Source of the DNA: Bacilli bacterium
GTDB lineage: Bacteria > Bacillota_I > Bacilli_A > RF39 > UBA660
Direction of reading: 5' to 3'
NCBI GenBank assembly: GCA_028684735.1
Contig: JAQUFI010000024.1
Coordinates: 1 to 17,472, forward strand
DNA length: 17,472 bases
Shown: positions 1 through 7,714 of the stretch, piece after piece
Numbering within the stretch: the first letter of the stretch is position 1
Layout: the number at the start of each line of letters is the position of its first letter
Notes under the pieces: generated by a model
The model's database searches: none
What the model saw: only the letters and a program-made list of their open reading frames with translations
What the model was told of the DNA's origin: nothing
Made by a program: the position numbers and the translations under genes

Positions 1-1002
1 GATATAATAAATTATATTCCATATGATATTAAATACTTCTTCACCGATTTAATGGCAATTAGTTCTAACAAATATGATAATAAAGCTGTTAGCGAAATCT
101 TTAATTTAATAAAAGGTTGGTGTAAAAAATTTGGTATGCCTTTTTGGACCGATAGAAAAAAACTTGCCAATTATATAACACCAAAAAGACTTTCATCTGG
201 AGAGTTCTTTGTAGAAAACATATTTAATACTACTGGTATTCTTCCGGAATTGCATGAATCTGCAAAATTAAAGATAACTAATATAATAACTGTAGATCCA
301 TCAGTTAATTTATCAGTTGATGATATAGTTCTTGATAAAGAAGGTAAAACAGCTAAAGTTGAAGTGATTGACGCTAACATAATAACTGTTCGTACCATAA
401 AAGACCTATCTCGTTCTGAATTGTCTAAGCAACCAGAATTACCTGAGTATCAATGTTCATCTGAGTATGAAACAAATAATAACACAATTCCTATCAACAA
501 TTTAATTTTTATTAGTTTAGCAATGTATATGTTTAAAAACTTATGGGAATATAATATTAATGATGAACGTGGTTCAAAAAATAAACAAGATGAATTAAAT
601 GATATTGTTCAGTTTATGGGAATAAATTGCAATGACATTACCGGACTTTTTGAAAAAGCCGACCATTTTCATAACTATATAATGGAAAAGTGTAATTCCA
701 TTTTTGAATTAGATCTTAAAATCGAGCATAAAAAAATACCTTATGAAAATAAAGGTACAGTGTTATTTTATAATGAAACTATATACGAAAGTGCTATAAT
801 CGCTGCTTGGGATACTTTTTATCATTACTATTTAGGTAATTCAAACCTAGATCGTCCATTACCATATTGTAGTGAATGCTCTTTAGAAATTGCTGGAAAA
901 CCACATACTATTGAAACTAAGACTCAATTATGTGATGACTGCTTTAACAAAAGGGCATCAGAGTTAAATAGAAATAGAGTTGCTAAACATAGAACCTCAT
1001 AA
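1..1002 (+). CDS. Uncharacterised protein with C-terminal CxxC/CxxC zinc-ribbon-like tail (5' partial)
   Basis: I do not recognise this family. The reading frame has no stop from base 1, so the first Met at 52 (no Shine-Dalgarno sequence before it) is probably internal and the true start lies outside the window; at least 333 residues are present. The body is acidic and mixed helix/strand with no membrane segment or signal peptide. Near the end (numbering from the Met at 52) are two cysteine pairs, C273/C276 and C294/C297, spaced like a zinc ribbon or treble clef, followed by a basic tail (RNRVAKHR). That layout suggests nucleic-acid binding, which is inference. It ends 10 bases from the converging condensation-protein gene, with no clear terminator between them, and is transcribed opposite to the biosynthetic cassette, so it is probably not part of it. 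It may be accessory-island cargo. The gene is certain; the function is unknown. Confidence 0.8.
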   Translation, partial: DIINYIPYDIKYFFTDLMAISSNKYDNKAVSEIFNLIKGWCKKFGMPFWTDRKKLANYITPKRLSSGEFFVENIFNTTGILPELHESAKLKITNIITVDPSVNLSVDDIVLDKEGKTAKVEVIDANIITVRTIKDLSRSELSKQPELPEYQCSSEYETNNNTIPINNLIFISLAMYMFKNLWEYNINDERGSKNKQDELNDIVQFMGINCNDITGLFEKADHFHNYIMEKCNSIFELDLKIEHKKIPYENKGTVLFYNETIYESAIIAAWDTFYHYYLGNSNLDRPLPYCSECSLEIAGKPHTIETKTQLCDDCFNKRASELNRNRVAKHRTS

Positions 1003-1012
1003 CTAGATTCTA

Positions 1013-2170
1013 TTAATCAGACATTAATTCAGTTTTTATATCGTTAATTATTTGATTCGCAATGTTCTCATCAATAATACTATAATTGCTAGCAAAAACA
1101 ATTTCTACGTTATTTTTGTTTTCGATTATTGATATAGCAAATGGTAGTAGTGGTTGATAAAAAGGTATCACAAACATTCTTTCAACATATATGTCTTTTG
1201 TTTTATATAAATCATTATTAAAAGTTCCAACATTTGTAATACTTCCAGCAGTAAGAAATCTATTAGTTGATTTTTGAAAAAACTTACTGGTCTTAATTAT
1301 AAAACTAAAAAAATTAGTGTTAACCTTAAAAGTTTTACCATAAACGATATTTTTAATATTTAGATTATCTTTCTTTTTTAATTGATTATATATCTTCTTA
1401 GAAATATCATACCAAGAATCACTTTTCTGGCATTTTAAATATAAAGGTTCAGTTAAGTTACTAATACTGATTTTTGATCTATCATATCTACGAATATCAG
1501 TAGAAATAAGATAGGTTAAGTCATTATTCTTATAATAGTTATTAAAAACAAAAATGATTTTACTTAAGACAAAAGTAACATCTTTTTTTATGCTGATTCT
1601 TTTAATATAGTTTTGATCCAGCTTACTAGTAGACTTATGTAGTAACCTATTATTAAAGTTTAAATTCCTTTTATCTTTTATTGTTTCTATATTCTTAATA
1701 AAATCAATATCACTTTCAAAACAGTTTGTAAATTCAACTTTATCCATCTTTTTAATATTGTTAAAAAAGATATTTAGAAATATTAAAAATCCTTGACCAT
1801 CCATTAAAGTATGTGAAATTCTAAAAAGCAGATAACTTTTCTTATTACTAATTATATTATAAACTTCTATTAGCTCATCAGCGGTTGTTTTAAAAAACAA
1901 ATCTAAACTTTCAAAGTTATAACCATTAAAACCACTATTAATAATTTCGGTTACTTGTAGTTTTTGTTTTTTATATATAAATTTATCTTTATCAATAGTT
2001 ATGTTTAGTTCTTTAATATCATCAGTAATTTTTTCTAAATAATTATTAAGTTTTGATGTGTTTATTTCCTTACATTCTAAAACGAATTGCATAAATGTAT
2101 TTGCAACTTTACTGAACTTTATATAGGTTAACTCATTGTCTGATAAATCCCTAATATAATTATTTTTCAT
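1013..2170 (-). CDS. Free-standing condensation-type acyltransferase (C-domain superfamily)
   Basis: A 385-residue protein of the NRPS condensation/chloramphenicol-acetyltransferase-like fold. The catalytic motif is SHTLMDGQG, with His120 as general base and D124-G125; the first His of the classical HHxxxDG is Ser. Further fold landmarks are STDIRRYD (about residue 218), SNLTEP, and AGSITNVGTFN near residue 305, the last matching the SNxG motif of PapA/alcohol-acyltransferase-like relatives. It is a paralogue of the C domain of the upstream C-A-T gene: N-termini (KNNYIRDLSDNEL versus DNKIIREISSNEL) and internal motifs align. It is last in the cassette. Its ATG overlaps the end of the ACP gene by 11 bases and is preceded by AAAGGGA, indicating coupled translation. 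Likely role: transfer of an ACP- or PCP-bound acyl group to an amine or alcohol, possibly as the release step because no thioesterase is present. The substrate is unknown. Confidence 0.8.
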   Translation of the reverse strand: MKNNYIRDLSDNELTYIKFSKVANTFMQFVLECKEINTSKLNNYLEKITDDIKELNITIDKDKFIYKKQKLQVTEIINSGFNGYNFESLDLFFKTTADELIEVYNIISNKKSYLLFRISHTLMDGQGFLIFLNIFFNNIKKMDKVEFTNCFESDIDFIKNIETIKDKRNLNFNNRLLHKSTSKLDQNYIKRISIKKDVTFVLSKIIFVFNNYYKNNDLTYLISTDIRRYDRSKISISNLTEPLYLKCQKSDSWYDISKKIYNQLKKKDNLNIKNIVYGKTFKVNTNFFSFIIKTSKFFQKSTNRFLTAGSITNVGTFNNDLYKTKDIYVERMFVIPFYQPLLPFAISIIENKNNVEIVFASNYSIIDENIANQIINDIKTELMSD

Positions 2171-2387
2171 ATTTCCCTTTTAAGATACTAACTATATCTT
2201 TAAAAGAACCTATACTTCCTATTTCATCTGGTGTAAATGAAATATTAAATTCTTCTTCGATTGCCACTATTAAATCTAAGTGCATAAACGAATCCCATTT
2301 TCCAGTTGAAAATTTATCGAAATCATCAGTAATAGTTTCATTAAATAAATTGATCATTATTGTTTTAACTTTATTTTCTACTTCCAT
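2160..2387 (-). CDS. Discrete acyl carrier protein of the FkbH cassette
   Basis: A 75-residue carrier protein. The phosphopantetheine attachment site is Ser33 in GKWDSFMHL, followed by the typical acidic helix II (IVAIEEEFNISF). This lacks the GxDSL core of fatty-acid ACPs and fits secondary-metabolism carriers. The start is 2 bases after the TAG stop of the FkbH-like gene, and its Shine-Dalgarno GGAGG lies inside that gene's last codons, so the two proteins are probably made together. By family knowledge, FkbH enzymes load a glyceryl group from 1,3-bisphosphoglycerate onto a dedicated ACP; this is the obvious partner. It is distinct from the fatty-acid ACP at 16738-16965. No phosphopantetheinyl transferase gene is visible here, so activation depends on an enzyme elsewhere. 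Confidence 0.9.
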   Translation of the reverse strand: MEVENKVKTIMINLFNETITDDFDKFSTGKWDSFMHLDLIVAIEEEFNISFTPDEIGSIGSFKDIVSILKGKYEK

Positions 2388-2389
2388 TG

Positions 2390-3964
2390 CTATTCCTCCA
2401 CATTATAAATTTTATCTAAAGCAAATTTATTTTTCATAGTAAATTGGTATAAAGTTTCATTATTGTTTTTTGAAATGATTTCATATCCAAAGTTTTCATA
2501 GAAGTTTTCTGTTTGCGCATTCTTTTCGCTTTTTATATATTTAGCATTATACGTAGTGATGTTTTTTTCAAAAAGCTTATTCATTATTATTTTTAGAAAC
2601 AGATATTCTATTTTTTTACCAAGTATCCTACAGCTTAACATGAACGAATCAATAGTCGCTACATCCTTTTCTAACTTAACAATCGCAATTCCAGTAATAC
2701 CAAGATCTCCAAATTTATCTGCTACCGATATACAGCATATTAATGAATCTTTTTTTAATTTCTCTAATTGATTTAAATCATACCTTTTAGTAGTTAAATT
2801 AAATTGATTTGTTTTATTGATTAATTGCTCTATCCTTTGTTTATTATAATTATTCATTTCTTGATATTCTATTTTCAAGTTAAGACTTTTTATAAAATCT
2901 TCATCGCTTTTAAATTGTAATTTATGATTATCACTCATAATCTTTTTTTTATATTGTTCACTTTTAACTTTATCTTCATCAGATAAAGTATTTAATCCAA
3001 ATAATAATCTGAATTCTTTTGAAAAGTATTTAGTTAATAGATATGGTTCTTCCGGGAAATCTAAAACTGTTATTTCTTTTAATGAAGATTTAACTAGTTC
3101 TCTTTCAGTTGGATTATCATCTAAAAAAACCACACTATCAAATGATATGTTTAATCTTTCGATAACACTTGACATTTGTTTATCTTTTCGATCCCAGGAA
3201 GCACTACATATTGTAAAGTCATCTAATTTTAAAATTAAGTCATCTCTTTTTTCAAAACATTCAATAACATCTTTCTCATTATTTTTAGTACATATACACA
3301 AAATAATACCAATTTTCTTTAATTCTAAAATCAACTTTTGAAAATCATTATAAGCATTACCTGGATATGAACCACTTATTTTTAAAGATTCAATCCCATC
3401 TTCTCCTAGTATTCCACCCCATATGGTATTATCTAAATCTACTATCAAACATTTTTTTCTTGTAGTAGTTGATATTTCTATCTCTTTATTAAACCACTCA
3501 TAAAAATCGTTAGAGTATTTTGGATGAATAATACAGTTATATAAATAGTAATATTTCATATCAATAGTAGCAGCAGTAGGATGTTCTATAAAAAAGTTGT
3601 TAATATCTATAATCTTAGTATTCTTTCCTATCTGATAAATCTTCTCATTAAATGTATTAATAGAATTGTTCAAACTATTATCACTAAAGATTAACGATTC
3701 ATTAAAGTAATTGTGAAGGGTTACGATATATATGGTTTTATCTTTATTACTATTAACAATATTTTCAATTCTAGAATAGTAATCATTTATTAAAGTTAAT
3801 TGTTCATCAGTATTGTAGTTGTATGGGATAAAGTAGAAAAATAATAACTGATCACTATTAGAATACGAGTTACTAATTTCATCATAACCACTAAAAGCTA
3901 CGTTGTTTTTGTTTTTAAATAAATATTCGATTGCGTGGTTTCTAAATATATACAAACTACTCAT
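2390..3964 (-). CDS. FkbH-like HAD-IIIC glyceryl-ACP transferase/phosphatase
   Basis: A 524-residue FkbH-like protein with the full three-part layout: an N-terminal region of about 165 residues (divergent, SGNH-like in related proteins), a central HAD subfamily IIIC domain, and a C-terminal GNAT-like domain. Central motifs are textbook: DLDNTIWGG with nucleophile and acid Asp176 and Asp178, CTKNNE, and FLDDNPTERE near residues 280-290. The C-terminal domain has FGDLGITG (about 418) and SCRILGKKIE (about 443). By family knowledge, FkbH enzymes dephosphorylate 1,3-bisphosphoglycerate and place D-glyceryl on an ACP, giving methoxymalonyl, tetronate or lactyl-type units depending on neighbours. 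None of the methoxymalonyl oxidoreductases or the O-methyltransferase is present here, so the glyceryl unit is probably used directly. The start overlaps the VOC gene by 8 bases, with GGAGG upstream. Cytosolic. Family assignment is secure; the fate of the unit is inferred. Confidence 0.92.
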   Translation of the reverse strand: MSSLYIFRNHAIEYLFKNKNNVAFSGYDEISNSYSNSDQLLFFYFIPYNYNTDEQLTLINDYYSRIENIVNSNKDKTIYIVTLHNYFNESLIFSDNSLNNSINTFNEKIYQIGKNTKIIDINNFFIEHPTAATIDMKYYYLYNCIIHPKYSNDFYEWFNKEIEISTTTRKKCLIVDLDNTIWGGILGEDGIESLKISGSYPGNAYNDFQKLILELKKIGIILCICTKNNEKDVIECFEKRDDLILKLDDFTICSASWDRKDKQMSSVIERLNISFDSVVFLDDNPTERELVKSSLKEITVLDFPEEPYLLTKYFSKEFRLLFGLNTLSDEDKVKSEQYKKKIMSDNHKLQFKSDEDFIKSLNLKIEYQEMNNYNKQRIEQLINKTNQFNLTTKRYDLNQLEKLKKDSLICCISVADKFGDLGITGIAIVKLEKDVATIDSFMLSCRILGKKIEYLFLKIIMNKLFEKNITTYNAKYIKSEKNAQTENFYENFGYEIISKNNNETLYQFTMKNKFALDKIYNVEE

Positions 3965-4361
3965 TATTAACCTCCACTAATTCTATTAAAGTTTTATCCT
4001 TTGAATATAAAAAACAAATATTTCCTTTTAATAGTTTTGCATATGCTACATTTGATATTTGTTTATATCCGAGTGATTTCAAGTGTGATAGTGAATCACT
4101 AATAGAACTGACCTGATAGCATACATGATATTCTTTTTCTTCGTTATTTTTACATAAATTATAAACTGGTGATTTTGGATTATCAGTATAAATTAATTCA
4201 ATATTATTTTCATTATTCTTATGTAATAGGCACAGGGTCGCTAGTTGTGTTTCATCATAAATTGTATCTACTATTTCATAACCTTTTTCTAAATAGTATG
4301 CTTTTACTTTTTCTAAATCATTAACAGCGATACCAATATGATCAATATTATTTTCTATCAT
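3957..4361 (-). CDS. VOC-family (glyoxalase-fold) metalloprotein
   Basis: A 134-residue protein of two βαβββ repeats, the vicinal-oxygen-chelate fold. The opening IDHIGIAVNDLEKVKAYY and closing LIELVE resemble methylmalonyl-CoA epimerase. Plausible metal ligands at the four standard places are His8, Glu55 (NIELIY), His79 (EYHVCYQV) and Glu127, so it looks catalytically competent rather than a binding-only member. It starts inside the stop of the C-A-T gene (ATGA, 4-base overlap) and overlaps the FkbH-like gene, so it belongs to the cassette. Possible roles are epimerising or tautomerising an acyl-carrier-bound glyceryl or amino-acyl intermediate. A true methylmalonyl-CoA epimerase is less likely, as no mutase or propionate genes are nearby. 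Fold confident, reaction unknown. Confidence 0.8.
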   Translation of the reverse strand: MIENNIDHIGIAVNDLEKVKAYYLEKGYEIVDTIYDETQLATLCLLHKNNENNIELIYTDNPKSPVYNLCKNNEEKEYHVCYQVSSISDSLSHLKSLGYKQISNVAYAKLLKGNICFLYSKDKTLIELVEVNNE

Positions 4362-6940
4362 AATTTACCACCAGATTTAACAATAACCTTTTCGATCTTG
4401 TTAATGTTTAAATCATCAATATCATTAATCAAACAGCTAATAAACTCTTCTTCCTTTTCTTCACTAATAAAATGATTGGCTAACTCTTGAAAAAACATTA
4501 TCATTTCAAATGATTCAATACCTATATCAAATAAGTTTTTTTGTTTATCATATGAGAGAGTGTTATCAATCTTTTTTAGAATACTCAGAATCTTATCATT
4601 TTCATCTTCTATATTATTACTTTCGTTATTTGGAATAATTGTTATTAATTTGTCCTTGTCAACTTTACCGCTTGGTAAAACAGGAAATGAATCTACAAAA
4701 ATAAATTGTTTTGGAATCATATATTTAGGTAAAACTTTCATTAGATGATTTGATATATCTGTATCATTAACAGTATCTTTTTTCTTAATAATGAAAGAGT
4801 ATAGATTGTTGTTGTGGAAAACTATATAACTATCATTAATTCCTGAAATGTTATTTATTTGACTTGAAATTTCTTCTAGTTCAACTCTATTACCATTTAT
4901 CTTGACTTGAGTATCCTTTCGGCCTAAGCAATATAAATTATCATCTTCAACATAACCTAAATCCCCAGTACAATAGTATTTTGTATTGTTGATAAGTTTG
5001 AAAGGATTATTATTAATACCATTATATCCTGCAAATACACCATCACCAGATATTAAGATTTCTCCAGTTTCTTTTGTCTTTTCTATAACCTTATCATTAA
5101 AAAGGATTATTTTTGTATTATAAATAGGTTTCCCAATTGAAGCAGTAGCACTAGTACTTGAATTATCATAACAAAAGTAAGAGGAACCAACAGTTGTTTC
5201 TGCTGGACCATATTCATTATATATCTTTGTTTCTGTTCCGGACATAGTTTGAACTTTATTCGCTAAATCATTAGTGAAGTTTTCGCCACCGACAATATAT
5301 ATTTCTTTATTAACTATCTCATAATTTTTTGATAACAAAAATGTCAAATGAGTAGGAGTGCACTTAATTACATTTACGGTTGGATCTTTTAAAACCTTTT
5401 TTAATATATTAGGATTAAATTTTTCTTTATATACTTTAATACTCCCATCAGTAATTAATGGTAAAAAAGTAGATGTCATTGTTAAGTCTACAGATATAGA
5501 AGTAAATAGTGGCATAACAATTTTTCTTTTTGTTTTATAAGTATCTTTTGCCCACAATATATAATTTGAAAAGTTCTTATTTGATATTTCTACACACTTA
5601 GGAATACCAGTAGTTCCTGATGTATATATTTGATATAAAATGTTTTTATCATTATACTCGTATTTAAAATCAGACTTACTATTGCTTTTAGGTATTTCAT
5701 TTGGAGATACTTTTTTATAATCACTTTTTATTTCAATCTTTTCATCATATATAATTAGACTAGGATTAGATATATCAATTATCTTATTTACTCTTTCATT
5801 TATAGTAGATATATCTACAGGAATAAAAATGATTCCTTTAAAGGCACACGCTAATAAGGCACTAATATATTCAAAGCTTCTACTCATATAGAGTAATACT
5901 TTATCGCCTTGGTTTATTTTAAGCTTCTTATAGTATTCGATATATTTATTAATATTTATCTTCAATTCAGAATAAATATACTTTTTATTACCTTCATATA
6001 TTGCTGCTTCATTAGGATTATTACAAATTGTATCTTTTAATTGATCTAATAGATTAGTATTCAGATTTTTGTCAGTTGAATTAAATCCATAGATGTTATC
6101 AACAATTCCGTTATATATCTTCTTACATAAATCATTAATATATTTCTCACTAAATTGATTTTCATAATGTCCTATTGCAATATTAGTTTTATTTGAGTAT
6201 TCAATTATTACAATTGAAAAAGCTGTTGTTGGTTGTACAATCGGTACAGAAACAAAATCATTAATCGTTAAACTGGCAGAATTAAAGTCATCAAGATTAA
6301 CTCTTCCTAGATGTGAAATAATTCCACCGGTGCAAAACTTATTGGTCATGTCAATTACTTTAGCAGATGTTTTCAATAAACCATTCCTAATAAATTTAGG
6401 TAGAGGCATATAGAAAAAATGATTTGCATTTGTCATGTTTAATTCTTTCTTATTTTTAAGATCATATAATAATTTTACGTTAATTGATTGGTAGTCATCA
6501 TCATCCTTAACATCTAAAAAAATTGGTAGAGTTAAATTACCAATATAATTGGTTTCTTTGTTATGCCTTCTTATATCAGTAGGAATCATAAAAGTAACTT
6601 CTTTATTTTCAAATTCCTTTGCTAATATATATGCCATTTTAGAAACAATAGCTTGATGATAACCATCTAGTTCTATAATAGACCATTTAGGATTGTACTT
6701 TTTAATTTTACTAGAGTTCTTATTTATAAATCTTGGAAGTAAATTAGCTTTATCTTTATTGTAATTTAAATTACTTATAAACTCCTTATCAGTTATATAG
6801 TTGTTACAAGATAATAATTCTTTATTATTTAAGAAATTGAAAAAGTTTGATACAAATATTAAAGCACCTTTACCATCAGATACAGAATGTAAGAACTTAA
6901 ACACTAAATAAAATTTATTATTATTTTTTACTATCCACAC
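4358..6940 (-). CDS. NRPS-like C-A-T module, main part after an in-frame stop
   Basis: The 860 codons from a GTG at 6940 encode most of a condensation domain, an adenylation domain and a carrier domain. The C part has LHSVSDG (His18, first His of HHxxxDG replaced by Leu), PTDIRRHN and SHLGRVNL. The A part has A3 YTSGTTGIPK (about 440), A4 SISVDLTMTS with the Asp that usually holds the substrate amino group, A5 YNEYGPAETT (about 574), A7 YYCTGDLGY, A8 GRKDTQVKINGNRVELEE and A10 LPSGKVDK with the catalytic Lys (about 755). The carrier site is Ser810 in DIGIESFEM. It therefore looks built to adenylate and load an amino acid. The GTG has no Shine-Dalgarno sequence and would begin in mid-domain. 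The frame is open upstream to the TAA at 7022-7024, beyond which the missing N-terminus continues in the same frame. This is one gene of about 962 sense codons broken by one stop. No thioesterase is present. Confidence 0.85.
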   Translation of the reverse strand: MWIVKNNNKFYLVFKFLHSVSDGKGALIFVSNFFNFLNNKELLSCNNYITDKEFISNLNYNKDKANLLPRFINKNSSKIKKYNPKWSIIELDGYHQAIVSKMAYILAKEFENKEVTFMIPTDIRRHNKETNYIGNLTLPIFLDVKDDDDYQSINVKLLYDLKNKKELNMTNANHFFYMPLPKFIRNGLLKTSAKVIDMTNKFCTGGIISHLGRVNLDDFNSASLTINDFVSVPIVQPTTAFSIVIIEYSNKTNIAIGHYENQFSEKYINDLCKKIYNGIVDNIYGFNSTDKNLNTNLLDQLKDTICNNPNEAAIYEGNKKYIYSELKININKYIEYYKKLKINQGDKVLLYMSRSFEYISALLACAFKGIIFIPVDISTINERVNKIIDISNPSLIIYDEKIEIKSDYKKVSPNEIPKSNSKSDFKYEYNDKNILYQIYTSGTTGIPKCVEISNKNFSNYILWAKDTYKTKRKIVMPLFTSISVDLTMTSTFLPLITDGSIKVYKEKFNPNILKKVLKDPTVNVIKCTPTHLTFLLSKNYEIVNKEIYIVGGENFTNDLANKVQTMSGTETKIYNEYGPAETTVGSSYFCYDNSSTSATASIGKPIYNTKIILFNDKVIEKTKETGEILISGDGVFAGYNGINNNPFKLINNTKYYCTGDLGYVEDDNLYCLGRKDTQVKINGNRVELEEISSQINNISGINDSYIVFHNNNLYSFIIKKKDTVNDTDISNHLMKVLPKYMIPKQFIFVDSFPVLPSGKVDKDKLITIIPNNESNNIEDENDKILSILKKIDNTLSYDKQKNLFDIGIESFEMIMFFQELANHFISEEKEEEFISCLINDIDDLNINKIEKVIVKSGGKL

Positions 6941-7021
6941 TTGAATTGATTCTTTATTGTAATCAATTTTTTCTCTAAGGAAGTTTGAATCATAAAAATC
7001 TTTATCTTTTATATTAATAGT

Positions 7022-7249
7022 TTAAATTTCTATTTCTTGTTTTTGTTCGTACCATTTTTTATTGCTAAAACAAACGCTGCTACCGATATTATTTTTTTGA
7101 ACGTTATTTAATGCTTCTTGCATTAATGAGATATTATAGTCTGATTTTATTTCAAAAACATATTGAATAGCGAAAGAATTACAGATGTCTTGCATATCCA
7201 AATATAATAATTCATTACTAGATATTTCTCTAATTATTTTATTATCCAT
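7022..7249 (-). pseudogene. N-terminal fragment of the NRPS-like C domain, ended by in-frame TAA
   Basis: These 75 codons encode the N-terminal β-strand and helix of a condensation domain and stop at TAA (7022-7024). The sequence matches the N-terminus of the free-standing C protein at 1013-2170 (DNKIIREISSNEL versus KNNYIRDLSDNEL), and the paralogue continues straight across the stop: QKQEIEI-stop-TINI aligns with KKQKLQVTEIIN. The 27 codons from 7021 to 6941 are open in the same frame and give C-domain-like sequence, so no frameshift is involved. I chose the ATG at 7249 because GGTGA precedes it at 7 bases and it aligns with the paralogue's start; an upstream ATG at 7270 has no ribosome site. 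The fragment lacks the catalytic His and cannot be a functional enzyme by itself. The cause could be a real nonsense mutation, readthrough or a sequencing error. Confidence 0.75.
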
Positions 7250-7299
7250 AATATATTCACCAACTCTCATTTATATTGTTGCCTGATACGTTTAATTCA

Positions 7300-7337
7300 A
7301 TACAATTGTATCATATAATAAAACTTTTTTACTACAA
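7300..7337 (-). promoter_or_regulatory. Candidate promoter and 12-bp palindrome for the NRPS/FkbH cassette
   Basis: On the minus strand, TTGTAG (7332-7337) is followed 16 bases later by TATGAT (7310-7315), a good -10 with a weak -35, placing transcription about 50 bases before the cassette's start at 7249. A perfect 12-bp palindrome, ATACAATTGTAT (7300-7311), overlaps the end of the -10 and the expected start point, a position suited to a repressor operator. Both calls rest on sequence resemblance only; palindromes of this size arise by chance in AT-rich DNA. Confidence 0.4.
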
Positions 7338-7444
7338 TTTACCTAGATTTTAGGATAACTAACTAAATAAAAATGTTGTAAATTTATGCTAATTAAAACT
7401 GCAATTATTATATATTTAATTAGACAAAAATAAAGGAAATTAGA

Positions 7445-7714
7445 ATGAAAAATTTATACGCAACTATTGATAATGTAGAAAGAGTGACTATTGATGATGT
7501 ACCTGTTGAAACAAAAAATGACTTTTTTGGTAAGGTGGAAGAAATTGAAATGCGAGAAATCGATGTTAAGGTAGTGTTAAATTATCTTCGTGATACTCTC
7601 ACATTTTTTACGAATATTAATATAACTGGTGATATAAATATAAGAATACTTGATTTACTTGCTGATGCTTTAGAAGAATCAACTAAATCTTTATTAGATG
7701 AAAAGGAGAAATAA
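7445..7714 (+). CDS. Small acidic protein of the integration module, unknown function
   Basis: An 89-residue acidic protein that I do not recognise. The first half is likely strand-rich (TIDNVERVTIDDVPVE) and the second half is helical, ending in ESTKSLLDEKEK. There is no signal peptide, membrane segment or cysteine. AAAGGA lies 7 bases before the ATG. Its TAA overlaps the ATG of the next gene by one base, so it is co-translated with the excisionase-like gene and reads toward the integrase. The position suggests a regulator or accessory factor of the mobile module, but the sequence does not prove this. It is read divergently from the NRPS cassette across the region 7250-7444. Confidence 0.7.
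   Translation: MKNLYATIDNVERVTIDDVPVETKNDFFGKVEEIEMREIDVKVVLNYLRDTLTFFTNINITGDINIRILDLLADALEESTKSLLDEKEK

Noticed and set aside
171..398. Open frames on the strand opposite the first gene and, similarly, those opposite the NRPS, FkbH, ligase and accDA genes
   Set aside because: They lie wholly within strongly supported genes, have no family-like sequence, and fit chance open frames in AT-rich DNA.
2160..2387. A second fatty-acid ACP (acpP duplicate)
   Set aside because: The attachment motif WDSF and its position between FkbH-like and C-enzyme genes fit a dedicated cassette carrier.
3957..4361. Methylmalonyl-CoA epimerase of propionate metabolism
   Set aside because: No mutase or propionyl carboxylase nearby, and the gene is translationally coupled to the NRPS and FkbH genes.
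6940..7270. Two independent genes: a small hypothetical protein and an NRPS starting at GTG 6940
   Set aside because: Same frame, continuous homology across the TAA to the paralogue at 1013-2170, and no ribosome binding site before the GTG.
7316..7444. FapR- or FabT-type operators and a clear promoter for the integration module
   Set aside because: Short inverted pieces such as CCTA...TAGG (7342-7354) are only 4 bp and do not match either operator; no convincing -35/-10 pair was found on the plus strand.
7418..7444. Direct repeat AATTAGA at 7418 and 7438, spaced 20 bases
   Set aside because: Only 7 bp of A/T-rich sequence; expected by chance at this composition.
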